Positions 17,399-26,660 of a stretch of DNA of 64,000 nt are shown here, piece by piece. This DNA comes from Alphaproteobacteria bacterium. GTDB lineage: Bacteria > Pseudomonadota > Alphaproteobacteria > Rhodobacterales > Rhodobacteraceae. A program made the translations under genes and the position numbers. The notes under the pieces were generated by a model. The model worked only from the letters and a program-made list of their open reading frames with translations, was not told where the DNA came from and ran no database searches. Position 1 is the stretch's first letter; the number at the start of each line of letters is the position of its first letter. The DNA lies in assembly GCA_030426685.1 (NCBI GenBank), contig JAUHYC010000004.1, positions 62,001-126,000 of the forward strand. The letters run 5' to 3'.

Positions 17399-18192
17399 AA
17401 AAGCGGTCTCTCATCCCGATCCTTTATATCGCATTCCTGATGCTGCCGATCTATTGGCTGGTGGCGATGTCCTTCAAAACCACGAACGAGATCCTGTCGG
17501 GCTTTTCCCTGTTTCCCCAGACCTTCACGCTGGAGAACTACATCACCATCTTCACCGATCCGACGTGGTACTGGGGCTATATCAATTCGATCACCTATGT
17601 AACGATCAACACGGTGCTTTCGATCTGTGTCGCCCTACCTGCGGCCTATGCCTTCTCGCGCTATCGGTTCCTGGGCGACAAACAGCTGTTTTTCTGGCTG
17701 CTGACCAACCGGATGGCCCCGGCGGCGGTGTTTGCCTTGCCGTTCTTCCAGCTTTATTCGTCGATCCACCTGTTCGATACCTATCTGGCGGTGGCGTTGG
17801 CGCATACGCTGTTCAATGTGCCGCTGGCGGTGTGGATTCTCGAAGGGTTCATGCGTGGCATCCCCAAGGAACTGGACGAAACCGCCTATGTCGACGGCTA
17901 CTCCTTCCCGCGCTTCTTCGTGACGATCTTCCTGCCCAACATCAAGGCGGGCGTAGGCGTCGCCGCCTTCTTCTGCTTCATGTTCTCATGGGTGGAAATG
18001 CTGCTGGCCAAGACGCTTACGGCGGTTGAGGCCAAACCCATCGCTGCCGTGATGACCCGCACCGCCTCCAGCGCCGGGTATGAGCTGGGCCTGCTGGCCG
18101 CTGCCGGTACGCTGACCATCATCCCCGGCGCCATCGTCATCTGGTTTGTCCGCAACTACATCGCGCGCGGCTTCGCGATGGGACGTGTATGA
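17395..18192 (+). CDS. glpQ: Glycerol ABC transporter, permease subunit 2
   Basis: MalG-like inner-membrane permease of 265 residues with six membrane segments. The EAA loop is ELDETAYVDGYSFPRFFVTI. The start overlaps glpP and the end overlaps glpU, both by four bases. The plus-strand ORF 17385-18029 in another frame is a shadow. It forms the channel with GlpP; substrate assignment follows the whole operon. The symbol follows Rhizobium usage, not the E. coli phosphodiesterase. Confidence 0.9.
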   Translation: MKKRSLIPILYIAFLMLPIYWLVAMSFKTTNEILSGFSLFPQTFTLENYITIFTDPTWYWGYINSITYVTINTVLSICVALPAAYAFSRYRFLGDKQLFFWLLTNRMAPAAVFALPFFQLYSSIHLFDTYLAVALAHTLFNVPLAVWILEGFMRGIPKELDETAYVDGYSFPRFFVTIFLPNIKAGVGVAAFFCFMFSWVEMLLAKTLTAVEAKPIAAVMTRTASSAGYELGLLAAAGTLTIIPGAIVIWFVRNYIARGFAMGRV

Positions 18193-18602
18193 GGTTCGAT
18201 ATGCGTAAACTTCTTCTCGCCCTTCCGTTCCTGCCTTCCACGGCCCTCGCCCAGCAAGCCGGTTGGGGCAGTGTCGGCCAGCAAGTGGAAAAGGGCTTTT
18301 CCTGGACTGATCCGCTGTGGCCTGATTTCTGGATGGCCTGGACCCCTGCGACGCTGGCCGTGTTTGTGGGTATCTTCTCGGCCATCGCCCTGATCGGCCT
18401 GCTTGAAGGTTTCAAATACCGCGACGGGATCGAGCGGCGCGGTGTCCTGGGGCTGACGACCACATTGGGCGACCGGCTGTTCATCACGCTGCTGGGCTCG
18501 GTCTATATCTTTCTCGCCTGGCTCGGGCTGGTTGGGCAACCGGTCTGGACGCCGCTTTTCCTGTCCATCGGGTGGGGCGTTTTCGTGTTCTGGAAAGTTT
18601 AG
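18189..18602 (+). CDS. glpU: Small DUF2160 membrane protein of glycerol transporter
   Basis: Protein of 137 residues with a signal-like N-terminus (LLLALPFLPSTALAQQ) and two to three further hydrophobic segments (TLAVFVGIFSAIALIGLLEG; FITLLGSVYIFLAWLGLVG). It matches the DUF2160 protein (GlpU) of the Rhizobium glycerol operon. Its role there is not established; it may help assembly or gate the permease. It overlaps glpQ and is the last gene of the operon. An in-frame ATG at 18201 is an alternative start. Confidence 0.85.
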   Translation: MRFDMRKLLLALPFLPSTALAQQAGWGSVGQQVEKGFSWTDPLWPDFWMAWTPATLAVFVGIFSAIALIGLLEGFKYRDGIERRGVLGLTTTLGDRLFITLLGSVYIFLAWLGLVGQPVWTPLFLSIGWGVFVFWKV

Positions 18603-18668
18603 GCTTTGCGAAAGGGCGAAAGGATGTTTGTCTGTCAGGCATACTAAAAATGGCGACGTGAAAGACCG

Positions 18669-19064
18669 ATGCGAAAAAAGAAAACAACAAACCTGCTGAC
18701 CGAAGTGGAACTTGAGTTCATGAATGAACTCTGGGCGCTGGGTCAGGGCTCGGTCCGTGACGTCCTTGATCGCCTGCCGCCAGAGCGCAACCTTGCCTAT
18801 ACATCCGGTGCAACCATTCTGCGTATTCTTGACGAAAAAGGATTTGTTGAAAGTCGCAAAGATGGCAAGTCGCTGATCTACAGGCCGCTGCTGGAAAAGG
18901 ACAGGTATCAGGCTCGGTCGCTGCAAAACCTGTCACGCACCCTGTTTGACGACACCCCCGCGACACTGGTTGCGCGCCTTGTCGATGATGCGGGGCTGAG
19001 CGAAGCGGATCTTGAGGAAATTCGGGCGCTGGTAGAGAGGAGACTGCAAAATGACAGCGGTTAA
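18669..19064 (+). CDS. BlaI/MecI/CopY family transcriptional repressor
   Basis: Protein of 131 residues with the BlaI winged helix: LTEVELEFMNELWALGQGSV, then LAYTSGATILRILDEKGFV. BlaI proteins bind as dimers and are released by cleavage triggered by a BlaR-type membrane protease. The downstream M56 gene overlaps by 14 bases and is the probable partner. No beta-lactamase or penicillin-binding protein gene is nearby, so the target of this pair is unknown and resistance should not be assumed. Confidence 0.9.
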   Translation: MRKKKTTNLLTEVELEFMNELWALGQGSVRDVLDRLPPERNLAYTSGATILRILDEKGFVESRKDGKSLIYRPLLEKDRYQARSLQNLSRTLFDDTPATLVARLVDDAGLSEADLEEIRALVERRLQNDSG

Positions 19065-20148
19065 ACCGGTTCTCGACTCGTTTCTCGAACTCAATATCGT
19101 GCTTGGATTGTCGGCGCTGATCTGGCTGTTGGCCTGCTCTGTGCTGGGGCGAACTTCGATGCGATATGGCTATGTTGCACAGCTTCGCGCTCTCAAGACA
19201 TTATGCGCCTGTGTCGTGCTGAGCCCCATTCTGGCGCTGGGCGTATCGGCCATTACCGGGCTGGTTTGGCCGGGGCGCGCGGTGGCGCTGGGTGACATTG
19301 CGGTGGCGGCCTATCTGCGCGGCGAGATCGCCATGCCCGCCGCACAATTCGAATCCCTGCTGAACACGCGCGAACGGTGGCTCGATCACATCCTCTCCGG
19401 CAATAGCGCTCTTGTCACTTGTGCCTTGGCCGGGCTGGCGCTGGTGTCGGCCATTTTGGCGATGCGGGTTCTGCGTGATGCCTGGGCGATCCGCAAAACG
19501 GTGAAATCCAGTTTCCTTTGGCGTCGGTCGGCCAAGGTCGATATTCGCCTGTCCGACCGCATAACCGTACCGTTCGCCGTACGCGGCCTGCGCCGCCGCC
19601 ATGTTGTGTTGCCAAGTCATCTGCTGAACACGCCGCGTGAATTGAGGTTCGCGCTGGCGCATGAATTCCAGCACATCCGCGCAAGGGATGTGGAATGGGA
19701 GCTCGGCTTTGAGCTTCTGCGGCCTGTGTTGTTCTGGAATCCGGCTTACCTGGTGCTGAAACATCAATTTGACCGGTTGCGCGAACTGGCCTGTGATCAA
19801 TCGGTTGTTGTGCGCAAAGGGATCGACGTAAAGGATTATACCACCTGCTTGCTGGATTACTGCTCGCGGTCGATTGCCATGCGCGGCCCGCGTGCTCTTC
19901 ACGTGGCCCTGGTGAACGGCGCCAAGGCAAAGCATGTGCTGCGCCAGCGTGTAATTGCGCTGACCGAGGCGCCGATCACGACTACCCCATTGCCTGCCGC
20001 ATTCCTCGGGCTGACATTGTCACTGGCCACGGTGCTTGCCATCGGCTCGGCATCGGTCCGGCAGACGCAGGATTGGAGCCATGATCGCCTGATGCTTTCA
20101 ACGGTCGTCAATCTTGAGCGGCTGGAGGCTCGCAATCAGGGGAATTGA
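19051..20148 (+). CDS. BlaR1-like M56 family membrane metalloprotease
   Basis: Membrane protein of 365 residues. Hydrophobic segments lie near residues 12-30, 50-75 and 120-145, then a cytoplasmic gluzincin domain with HEFQH (HExxH) and a downstream ELACDQ Glu, then a last membrane helix (TTPLPAAFLGLTLSLATVLAIG). There is no extracellular penicillin-binding sensor domain as in true BlaR1. It would respond to some other envelope signal and act on the BlaI-type repressor encoded upstream. Confidence 0.85.
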   Translation: MTAVKPVLDSFLELNIVLGLSALIWLLACSVLGRTSMRYGYVAQLRALKTLCACVVLSPILALGVSAITGLVWPGRAVALGDIAVAAYLRGEIAMPAAQFESLLNTRERWLDHILSGNSALVTCALAGLALVSAILAMRVLRDAWAIRKTVKSSFLWRRSAKVDIRLSDRITVPFAVRGLRRRHVVLPSHLLNTPRELRFALAHEFQHIRARDVEWELGFELLRPVLFWNPAYLVLKHQFDRLRELACDQSVVVRKGIDVKDYTTCLLDYCSRSIAMRGPRALHVALVNGAKAKHVLRQRVIALTEAPITTTPLPAAFLGLTLSLATVLAIGSASVRQTQDWSHDRLMLSTVVNLERLEARNQGN

Positions 20149-20387
20149 CACGGATCACTGATCCTCCTCACCCCTTGGGCGCGGCTATCCCGGATATTCA
20201 CCATGACAGCATGCTTTGCTGGTATGGATTGAACATCTATCGTCCCCTCCGAACAAGTCGGGAACTGGCGCGCCGGTGTCGCAAACCGTAAGCAGAAGTG
20301 CGCTCTGACCGACGGTCCGACGCGACAAAATCTGGTTTCTTCCGCGGATCATCAAGGTTCTTGATTTATCCAACGGAGGAGACCCAA

Positions 20388-21860
20388 ATGTCTGCCAATG
20401 AAGAAAACATAAGGCAACCTGGCCTGATATTGGCGCTTGTGCCAATCGTGCTGACCCTTTTCGTGCTCGGGTTGCAGCTGTTCTATTTCGGTGACTTCAC
20501 CCCGCATATTCCGCTGGCATTCGGGATCGCAATAACCGGTATCGTTGGTCTCATGCTTGGTCACAAATGGCCCAGTATCGAAGAGGGCGTCTTCCACGTC
20601 ATCAATATCTCGCTGCCATCCGTATCGATTCTCATAACGGTTGGCATGATCATCGGCGTGTGGATCGCCAGCGGTACGGTACCGACCCTCATCTATTATG
20701 GCCTCAAGATACTGTCGCCCGAGCTCTTTCTGGCCGCGGGTATGCTGCTGTGCTCAATCGTTTCGGTGTCACTGGGCACTTCGTGGGGTACGACAGGCAC
20801 CGTTGGTCTTGCCCTGATGGGCATCGGAGCGGGCTTTGGTATCCCGATGTACTGGACCGCCGGTGCTGTCGTCTCGGGTGCATTCTTTGGTGACAAGATC
20901 TCGCCCCTGTCCGACACGACGAACCTTGCCCCAGCCGTGACCGGGACCAACCTGTTCGATCACATTCGGAACATGCTGCCGACCACTGTGCCTTCGATGC
21001 TGATCGCATTGATGATCTATTTCATCGTTGGATTTACACTGATCGACACATCACAGGTCTCGTTCGACCGGATTCACGCGATCACCACCGCGCTGGACGA
21101 TGCATTCTGGATTTCACCCATCATGCTGTTCCCCGCCGCGCTGGTCATCGTGCTGGCCGTCATGAAGCAACCGCCGATCCCGTCCCTGTTCGCGGGGGCC
21201 GTCGCAGGCGGCATTATGGCGATCGTTTGCCAGGGGGCCGGACTGCATGAGACGTTTACCTTTGCCAACAGTGGCTATGCGATCGACACGGGTGTTCCAG
21301 AAATCGATCCGCTGCTGAACCGCGGAGGCATTCAGTCTATGATGTGGACAATCTCGCTGGTGCTGCTGGCGCTGGGATTTGGTGGAGCACTCGAACGCGT
21401 GGGTTGCCTGCAAGCCATCATCAAAGTGGTCATCTCAAAGGTGAAGACTTTTGCAGGCATTCAGATCTCGGCGATTTTGACATCAGTGGCGACCAACACG
21501 GTGGCAGGTGACCCGTATCTGTCAATCGCATTGCCGGGCCGGATGTATGCGCCGGTGTATCGCGCGATGGGGTATTCGCCTCTGAACCTGTCTCGTGCGG
21601 TTGAAGAGGGTGGCACGCTGGTTTCCCCCCTGATCCCGTGGAATGCTGGTGGCGCCTTCGTCATTACCGCACTGGGCCTGGGGATTGCCGACGGCAACTT
21701 CGAAAACCTGCTATACATCCCCCTGGCATTTGCTTGCTGGCTTTCGCCCGTGATCGGCATCATCTATGCCATGACAGGGCTCTTCTCACCCAAGGCCAGT
21801 GACGAAGAGGTCCGCGCGTGGGAGGATAGCGGGGAGCCCGTTGCTCAACTAAACGCCTGA
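20388..21860 (+). CDS. nhaC: Na+/H+ antiporter, NhaC family
   Basis: Inner-membrane antiporter of 490 residues with about 11-12 hydrophobic segments. The start is placed at 20388 because of the GGAGGA ribosome site seven bases upstream; the ORF track start lies before this site. NhaC motifs such as GTSWGTTGTVGLALMGIG and GDKISPLSDTTNLAP are clear. It exports Na+ in exchange for protons, fitting a marine cell. It ends in a strong terminator. The next gene is a GbdR-type regulator, but the terminator argues against co-transcription. Confidence 0.93.
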   Translation: MSANEENIRQPGLILALVPIVLTLFVLGLQLFYFGDFTPHIPLAFGIAITGIVGLMLGHKWPSIEEGVFHVINISLPSVSILITVGMIIGVWIASGTVPTLIYYGLKILSPELFLAAGMLLCSIVSVSLGTSWGTTGTVGLALMGIGAGFGIPMYWTAGAVVSGAFFGDKISPLSDTTNLAPAVTGTNLFDHIRNMLPTTVPSMLIALMIYFIVGFTLIDTSQVSFDRIHAITTALDDAFWISPIMLFPAALVIVLAVMKQPPIPSLFAGAVAGGIMAIVCQGAGLHETFTFANSGYAIDTGVPEIDPLLNRGGIQSMMWTISLVLLALGFGGALERVGCLQAIIKVVISKVKTFAGIQISAILTSVATNTVAGDPYLSIALPGRMYAPVYRAMGYSPLNLSRAVEEGGTLVSPLIPWNAGGAFVITALGLGIADGNFENLLYIPLAFACWLSPVIGIIYAMTGLFSPKASDEEVRAWEDSGEPVAQLNA

Positions 21861-21867
21861 GCGATCT

Positions 21868-21897
21868 GCACCAACACCTTCGGGTGTTGGTGCTTTT
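21868..21897 (+). terminator. Rho-independent terminator after nhaC
   Basis: Perfect 11-bp stem GCACCAACACC / GGTGTTGGTGC with TTCG tetraloop, followed by TTTT. It closes the nhaC transcript before the regulator gene. Confidence 0.9.
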
Positions 21898-21930
21898 CAG
21901 CCGCCGTGTTCTGCAGTGCGAGGAGACGAC

Positions 21931-22947
21931 ATGAACCAGAAGAACTTCATACCGAAAGGTGCCGCCAGTTTTCGCATCGACTATGACGGACCGGCGAAAG
22001 AGATGAATTTCCTGCTGCTGCCCAAACTGACCATGCTGGCCTTCAGCGCGGCGATTGAGCCATTGAGGATCGCCAATCAGGTCACGAACAAGGAACTCTA
22101 CAAATGGTATCTGCTCACTGAGGACGGGGATCCGGTCCTGTGTTCCAACGGGATTCAGATCACCCCGGATTCCGCCCTCAAAAACCTGCCCCGCTCATCA
22201 AGATTGTTTGTCTGCTCGGGCATTGAGCCGACGGAAAGCACCAATCCCAAAATCCTGTCCTGGATCAGCCGCCAGAAGGCTTTCGGCTGCAAGCTCGGCG
22301 GTATCTGCACCGGCGCATTTGCGCTTGCCAAATCTGGTGCGCTGACCGGCAAGCGGTTCACGCTGCATTGGGAAAACCACCCCGCCTTTGTCGAGCATTT
22401 CGACAGCCTGACGCCTTCGGCGAACCTCTATGAGATCGACGAGGATCTAATGACCTGCGGCGGTGGAAATGCGGCGATCGACATGATGCTGGACATGATT
22501 GAATCCGACTTCGGGAAAGATCTTGCGGTCATCGTGTCTGACATGTGCATTCATTTCCGGTCGAACAACGCCAAAACGCTGCAAAAATCGGCATATTCGG
22601 TCGCGCTGGGCAGCCGCAACCAATACCTGATCAACGCCATGCAGATCATGCACGAGAACCTCGAAGATCCGTTGGATATCTCGGAAATCGCCGATACCGT
22701 GAGAATTTCCCGCCGTCAGTTGGAACGTCTTTTCCAGAAATACGTCGAAGTATCTCCCGTACAATTTTACATAGAGCTGCGCGTCGCGCGGGCCTATGCG
22801 CTGCTCAGCGAAACCGAGATGTCGGTTGCCGAAATCGCAGCGGCCACAGGATTTGGCAGCGCGACCCAGCTGACAGCACGGTTCAAGAAACGCTATGGCG
22901 CGGCACCAACGTCCTTTCGCAGAGGTTGGACTGAAAAGCGCAAATAG
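21931..22947 (+). CDS. GlxA/GbdR-type AraC family transcriptional regulator
   Basis: Protein of 338 residues. Residues about 20-200 form a DJ-1/PfpI-like sensor domain, with the nucleophile-elbow Cys in GGICTGAFALAKSG. Residues about 230-330 form two AraC helix-turn-helix motifs (DISEIADTVRISRRQLERLF; VAEIAAATGFGSATQLTARF). The start at 21931 follows GAGGAGA. The family includes GbdR and CdhR, regulators of glycine betaine and carnitine catabolism, and this sequence is of that kind. No betaine catabolic genes are adjacent, so the effector is inferred loosely. Confidence 0.85.
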   Translation: MNQKNFIPKGAASFRIDYDGPAKEMNFLLLPKLTMLAFSAAIEPLRIANQVTNKELYKWYLLTEDGDPVLCSNGIQITPDSALKNLPRSSRLFVCSGIEPTESTNPKILSWISRQKAFGCKLGGICTGAFALAKSGALTGKRFTLHWENHPAFVEHFDSLTPSANLYEIDEDLMTCGGGNAAIDMMLDMIESDFGKDLAVIVSDMCIHFRSNNAKTLQKSAYSVALGSRNQYLINAMQIMHENLEDPLDISEIADTVRISRRQLERLFQKYVEVSPVQFYIELRVARAYALLSETEMSVAEIAAATGFGSATQLTARFKKRYGAAPTSFRRGWTEKRK

Positions 22948-23020
22948 GCACCGCCTGCTGTTCTGCCCGTTTCATCCTTCAAAACTTGTCCAAAATTACA
23001 GTTCCGCGTAGCGTTTCCTT

Positions 23021-23698
23021 ATGTGTGGAAAGTTTGCAGCCGGTCATCTGACGCAGCGTGAAATGCTGGCGATCAAGGAGCTTTTTCTGAGCGGAAAGGT
23101 CTCTCCCCATCTCCCTGATCAACTGCCCTTGGGCGGGTACAATGTGTCACCTACCGATCGGGTTGGCATGATCCGCTGGGATGGCGAAAACGCTGAACTG
23201 ACCACCGCGCGCTGGCAGGTAAAGGATCCGCGCAGCAAGAAGCCAATGATAAACTCGAAGATTGAAAATGTCAGTTTCTGGCAAAGCTATTGGGATCATG
23301 GCCGCTGCCTGATCCCGGCCCTTGGCTACTATGAATGGCCCAAGGATCACGGGCACGATTGCCCGGTCTTCATCACGGTCAGGCGCAACGCGCCCACCAT
23401 GTTCTTTGCCGGGTTTTACCGGACGGATGAGGGCAGCCACAGCTGCACCATCCTGACCCGGAAACCCAGCCCGCAAATCGCGCATATCCACAACCGCATG
23501 CCCGTCATTCTGACGCCCGATGAAATCGAACGCTGGCTGTCAGGTGTCACCACGCCGCAGGCGGCGCAGCAGACGCTGGGCACAGGTTACGAGGGTCGTT
23601 TTGAATATCACACCGTCAAGCCGATCAAACGGGGCGCCGAGGGTGAAGAGATGATCGAACCCTACACGCCACCCGTTCAAACGGGCTTTGATTTCTGA
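23021..23698 (+). CDS. SOS response-associated peptidase family protein (SRAP/YedK/HMCES)
   Basis: Protein of 225 residues with the SRAP active site: Cys2 after the initiator Met (MCGKFA), the Glu in PALGYYEWP and the His in AHIHNRMPVIL. SRAP proteins form a thiazolidine crosslink with abasic sites in single-stranded DNA and protect them. It stands alone with no LexA box that I could identify by eye. Usual length for the family. Confidence 0.93.
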   Translation: MCGKFAAGHLTQREMLAIKELFLSGKVSPHLPDQLPLGGYNVSPTDRVGMIRWDGENAELTTARWQVKDPRSKKPMINSKIENVSFWQSYWDHGRCLIPALGYYEWPKDHGHDCPVFITVRRNAPTMFFAGFYRTDEGSHSCTILTRKPSPQIAHIHNRMPVILTPDEIERWLSGVTTPQAAQQTLGTGYEGRFEYHTVKPIKRGAEGEEMIEPYTPPVQTGFDF

Positions 23699-23895
23699 TT
23701 GGATTCAATCGTGCGGTGTTGGCGCCCTGTCGGCTTCAGGCCGGAAAACAGGTCCATTTTCTGTCGCGGTCGCGTATCGGCTGGATCATCCAGCGACTGA
23801 CGAAACGCGTCTGCTTTCAGGTGGAAATTTGCCCGAACCAGTTTTTGGCCGTACAATCCCAGCATTTAATAAACATATTTCCAGAGGGTATTTCG

Positions 23896-24636
23896 GTGAA
23901 ACCACTTTCCATCTGCTTATTATCTGGTGTTCTGTTGCCCGCTGTTTTGTCTGCATGTGCATACGAAAGCAGGGCATTCAACGCCGAACAGGTTGTTCTG
24001 GCGAATACCGCCGGCGACGAGGTGAAGCACTCGATCAATGTGGGCGATACCTTCAAGCCGACGCCGCAAGGGTTTCAGTCATCCTCTGTGCTTTTGAAGC
24101 GGGAGCCTATTCGAACGGCCTATTACGCCCTGCAGCTTTCGGACGCATATAAAAGGTTGGGTGACGAAGCCGCGCGCAATCGGGATTTGACGGCGGCAGC
24201 GTTGATCACGGTGGCCGGTGGGGCTGCTCTTGGCAATGCCGCCTCCATTTCAGGCAAGGATTTGGCGCTTGTCCTCGCCGGAGGTGCATTGATCAATGAA
24301 GGCGTCAAATACGTAAATCCCAACAGCGCCGCGCAGGCATTTTACATCGCTTCGGAATCGATGGTCTGTGCGAGCACAGCAATTGCTGCCCATGTCCCGG
24401 AAGAAATGGAGGCGAACTTCAAAGTCACATCTTTGGCGATTTGGTATATCCGCAAGATTGAAGTGCTCTTACGTGCGGCACTTGAACGCAAGGTTCCGGA
24501 TCTAAAAACATTGCTGGAAAACATGGATCTGATGGCAAAAGCAGCAGGTGTCGATCAGGTTTCACGCACCGTGAATCTGGCAGCTCTAGAGGCTGCGCTT
24601 GCGAAATGTCTGAGGCAGCCACCAAAGAAAGAATAA
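23896..24636 (+). CDS. Putative lipoprotein of unknown function
   Basis: Starting at GTG 23896 gives a clean lipoprotein signal: VKPLSICLLSGVLLPAVLSAC with the lipobox LSAC, so the mature protein would begin at Cys and be lipid-anchored, probably at the outer membrane. The ORF track start lies 60 codons upstream in sequence without a signal. The mature part of about 225 residues has a hydrophobic Gly/Ala stretch (LITVAGGAALGNAASISG) and is otherwise helical. I recognise no family. GC content is lower than in the neighbours, suggesting transfer. Confidence 0.7.
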   Translation: MKPLSICLLSGVLLPAVLSACAYESRAFNAEQVVLANTAGDEVKHSINVGDTFKPTPQGFQSSSVLLKREPIRTAYYALQLSDAYKRLGDEAARNRDLTAAALITVAGGAALGNAASISGKDLALVLAGGALINEGVKYVNPNSAAQAFYIASESMVCASTAIAAHVPEEMEANFKVTSLAIWYIRKIEVLLRAALERKVPDLKTLLENMDLMAKAAGVDQVSRTVNLAALEAALAKCLRQPPKKE

Positions 24637-24884
24637 GAAGCGCAATAGTGACATCTGGTTTGGATAGGAGTCTCATTCTCACGGTCAAGCTTCCGCGGAA
24701 GCACCGGCGCTGCTCCTTAAGCGCAAAGCCAGCGGCAGCCAAACGTGCCTCGCATCGCGCCTGCGATCTCGTTTGGTGTCCCGCGACTGTTTGATTAGTT
24801 CAGGAATATTCGTCGTGCAGGGTTGTGCCGGCGGGAGGACCTTTTACTATCGCCCTCTGATCCCGACCTTTGGAATATGCGTGC

Positions 24885-25760
24885 ATGAAAGTCGCAACCG
24901 CCGCCTACAATCTCGACTGGCACGACAGCTGGGCACAGTACGAGGACAAACTGGAATCGTGGGTGTCTGAGGCAGCCGGGCAGGGGGCCGAACTGCTGGT
25001 CTTCCCCGAATACGGTGCGATGGAACTGTCCACCCTGAACGGCGCGGAAGTCGCAGGCGATCTGGAGCGTTCGATCCGCGCGGTTTCTGACCGGATGGAA
25101 GTTGTACAACTTGTACATCAACGCCTAGCAAAAGCGTACAACACATACATTTTGGGTGCTTCCGCCCCGGTTATTGACGGTCCGGGCCGCCCGGTCAACC
25201 GGGCTGCGTTCTACGCGCCCGATGGTGGCACCGACCATCAGGACAAACAGATCATGACCCGCTTTGAACGCGAGCACTGGGACATAGCGCCGGGCGGTCC
25301 GCTGAAGTTGTTCGACACTGCCCTGGGCAAAATCGGGGTGCTCATCTGTTATGACAGCGAGTTCCCATTGCTCGGCCGCGCCCTGCAGGAGGCCGATCTG
25401 ATCCTGGTTCCCTCCTGCACCGAAGCCCTGTCCGGTTACTGGCGCGTGCGCATTGGCGCCATGTCAAGAGCTTTGGAAAATCAATGTGTTACGGTGACGG
25501 CATCGCTGGTTGGCAGCAATGATTGGTCCGAGGCTGTGGACATGAACACCGGAACCGGCGGCATCTTTGGTCCACCTGACATAGGCTTTCCCCAGACCGG
25601 CGTTCTGGCCGAGGGCACTCTGAACCAGCCCGGCTGGACCTATGCCGATATCGATCTGAACGCCATTGCCCATGTCCGCGCCGACGGTCATGTGCTCAAC
25701 CGTACCCATTGGGCCGAACAGGACGTAAGGGCCAATTCAGTCACAATATCCGCTCTTTAG
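24885..25760 (+). CDS. Carbon-nitrogen hydrolase (nitrilase superfamily amidase)
   Basis: Cytoplasmic hydrolase of 291 residues with the complete Glu-Lys-Cys triad: VFPEYGAME, then the Lys in [11 protein letters not shown], then [11 protein letters not shown]. It cleaves an amide or carbamoyl bond; the substrate cannot be read from sequence. The start at 24885 ([10 protein letters not shown]) fits the family's N-terminal strand better than the ORF start five codons upstream. It lies just before infA, at the right end of the accessory insertion. Confidence 0.9.
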   Translation: MKVATAAYNLDWHDSWAQYEDKLESWVSEAAGQGAELLVFPEYGAMELSTLNGAEVAGDLERSIRAVSDRMEVVQLVHQRLAKAYNTYILGASAPVIDGPGRPVNRAAFYAPDGGTDHQDKQIMTRFEREHWDIAPGGPLKLFDTALGKIGVLICYDSEFPLLGRALQEADLILVPSCTEALSGYWRVRIGAMSRALENQCVTVTASLVGSNDWSEAVDMNTGTGGIFGPPDIGFPQTGVLAEGTLNQPGWTYADIDLNAIAHVRADGHVLNRTHWAEQDVRANSVTISAL

Positions 25761-25812
25761 GCAATTCTGCCCTTGAAATAAGGCCAAAATGGGCTCATTT
25801 AAGCGCACACCT

Positions 25813-25829
25813 CCTGCAGATTCTGCAGG
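25813..25829 (+). promoter_or_regulatory. Small inverted repeat in the infA leader
   Basis: Arms CCTGCAG / CTGCAGG around a three-base loop, 24 bases before the infA start. It could form a leader hairpin in the mRNA or serve as a protein site. No T-run follows. Confidence 0.35.
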
Positions 25830-25852
25830 TGCAATGTAATGATGGAGACAAC

Positions 25853-26071
25853 ATGGCCAAGGAAGATACGCTCGAATTTCCCGGTGTCGTGAAGGAACTC
25901 CTGCCTAATGCGACGTTTCGGGTCGAGCTGGAAAACGGCCATGAGATCATCGCACACACGGCAGGCAAGATGCGCAAAAACCGCATCCGCGTTCTGGCCG
26001 GCGACAAAGTTCAGGTCGAAATGACCCCCTATGATCTGACCAAAGGTCGGATCAACTATCGCTTCAAGTAA
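25853..26071 (+). CDS. infA: Translation initiation factor IF-1
   Basis: Protein of 72 residues, the standard size, with an S1/OB fold: [20 protein letters not shown] at the start, then [20 protein letters not shown] and ending GRINYRFK. It binds the 30S A site with IF-2 and IF-3 during initiation. The ORF-track start 48 codons upstream is an in-frame extension; 25853 gives the family start. It is followed by maf after 10 bases. Confidence 0.98.
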   Translation: MAKEDTLEFPGVVKELLPNATFRVELENGHEIIAHTAGKMRKNRIRVLAGDKVQVEMTPYDLTKGRINYRFK

Positions 26072-26081
26072 CGCCCGACAC

Positions 26082-26660
26082 ATGGCGTTTATCCTCGGAT
26101 CGGGCAGCCCCAGGCGGCTGGACCTGCTGGCGCAGCTTGGTATTCATCCGGATGCTATTTGCCCGCCCGAGATCGATGAAACGCCCCTGAAAGGCGAATT
26201 GCCTGTTCCCTATTGCAACCGCATCACGCGCGGAAAAGTACAGGCTGTTCAAGCGGATAGCGATGATATCACGCTATGTGCAGATACCACCGTGGCCCTG
26301 GGGCGCCGTATTCTGGGCAAACCTCAGAATGCAGGGCAGGCGGCAGAATTTCTTTACGCTCTGTCCGGTCGCCGCCATCGGGTGATCACCTCAGTCGCCG
26401 TTCGACGGGGTGAGAAAATCCTGCAGCGCGACGTGGTTTCTCAGGTCAAAGTGAAACGCCTGTCCGATTCCGAGATCAACGCCTATCTGGCTACAAATGA
26501 TTGGCAGGGCAAGGCCGGGGCCTATGCCATCCAAGGCCCGGCGGGCGCGTTCATTCCGTGGATTTCCGGTTCGTTCACCGGCATCGTGGGCCTTCCTTTG
26601 TCCGAGACCGCAGCCCTGTTGCAGGGGATCGGATATCCTTTATATCGTGAGGCATCATGA
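26082..26660 (+). CDS. maf: Maf family nucleotide pyrophosphatase
   Basis: Protein of 192 residues. It hydrolyses non-canonical or canonical pyrimidine nucleoside triphosphates (dTTP/UTP type) to monophosphates, removing damaged nucleotides. Signature elements: [12 protein letters not shown] at the N-terminus, CADTTVALG in the middle and [10 protein letters not shown]. It overlaps rng by four bases (ATGA). Placement in infA-maf-rng-yacG is typical of Rhodobacterales. Confidence 0.95.
   Translation: MAFILGSGSPRRLDLLAQLGIHPDAICPPEIDETPLKGELPVPYCNRITRGKVQAVQADSDDITLCADTTVALGRRILGKPQNAGQAAEFLYALSGRRHRVITSVAVRRGEKILQRDVVSQVKVKRLSDSEINAYLATNDWQGKAGAYAIQGPAGAFIPWISGSFTGIVGLPLSETAALLQGIGYPLYREAS

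Noticed and set aside
18669-20148. Beta-lactam resistance locus
   Set aside because: BlaI and M56 genes are present, but there is no beta-lactamase, no PBP and no penicillin-sensing domain, so resistance cannot be claimed.
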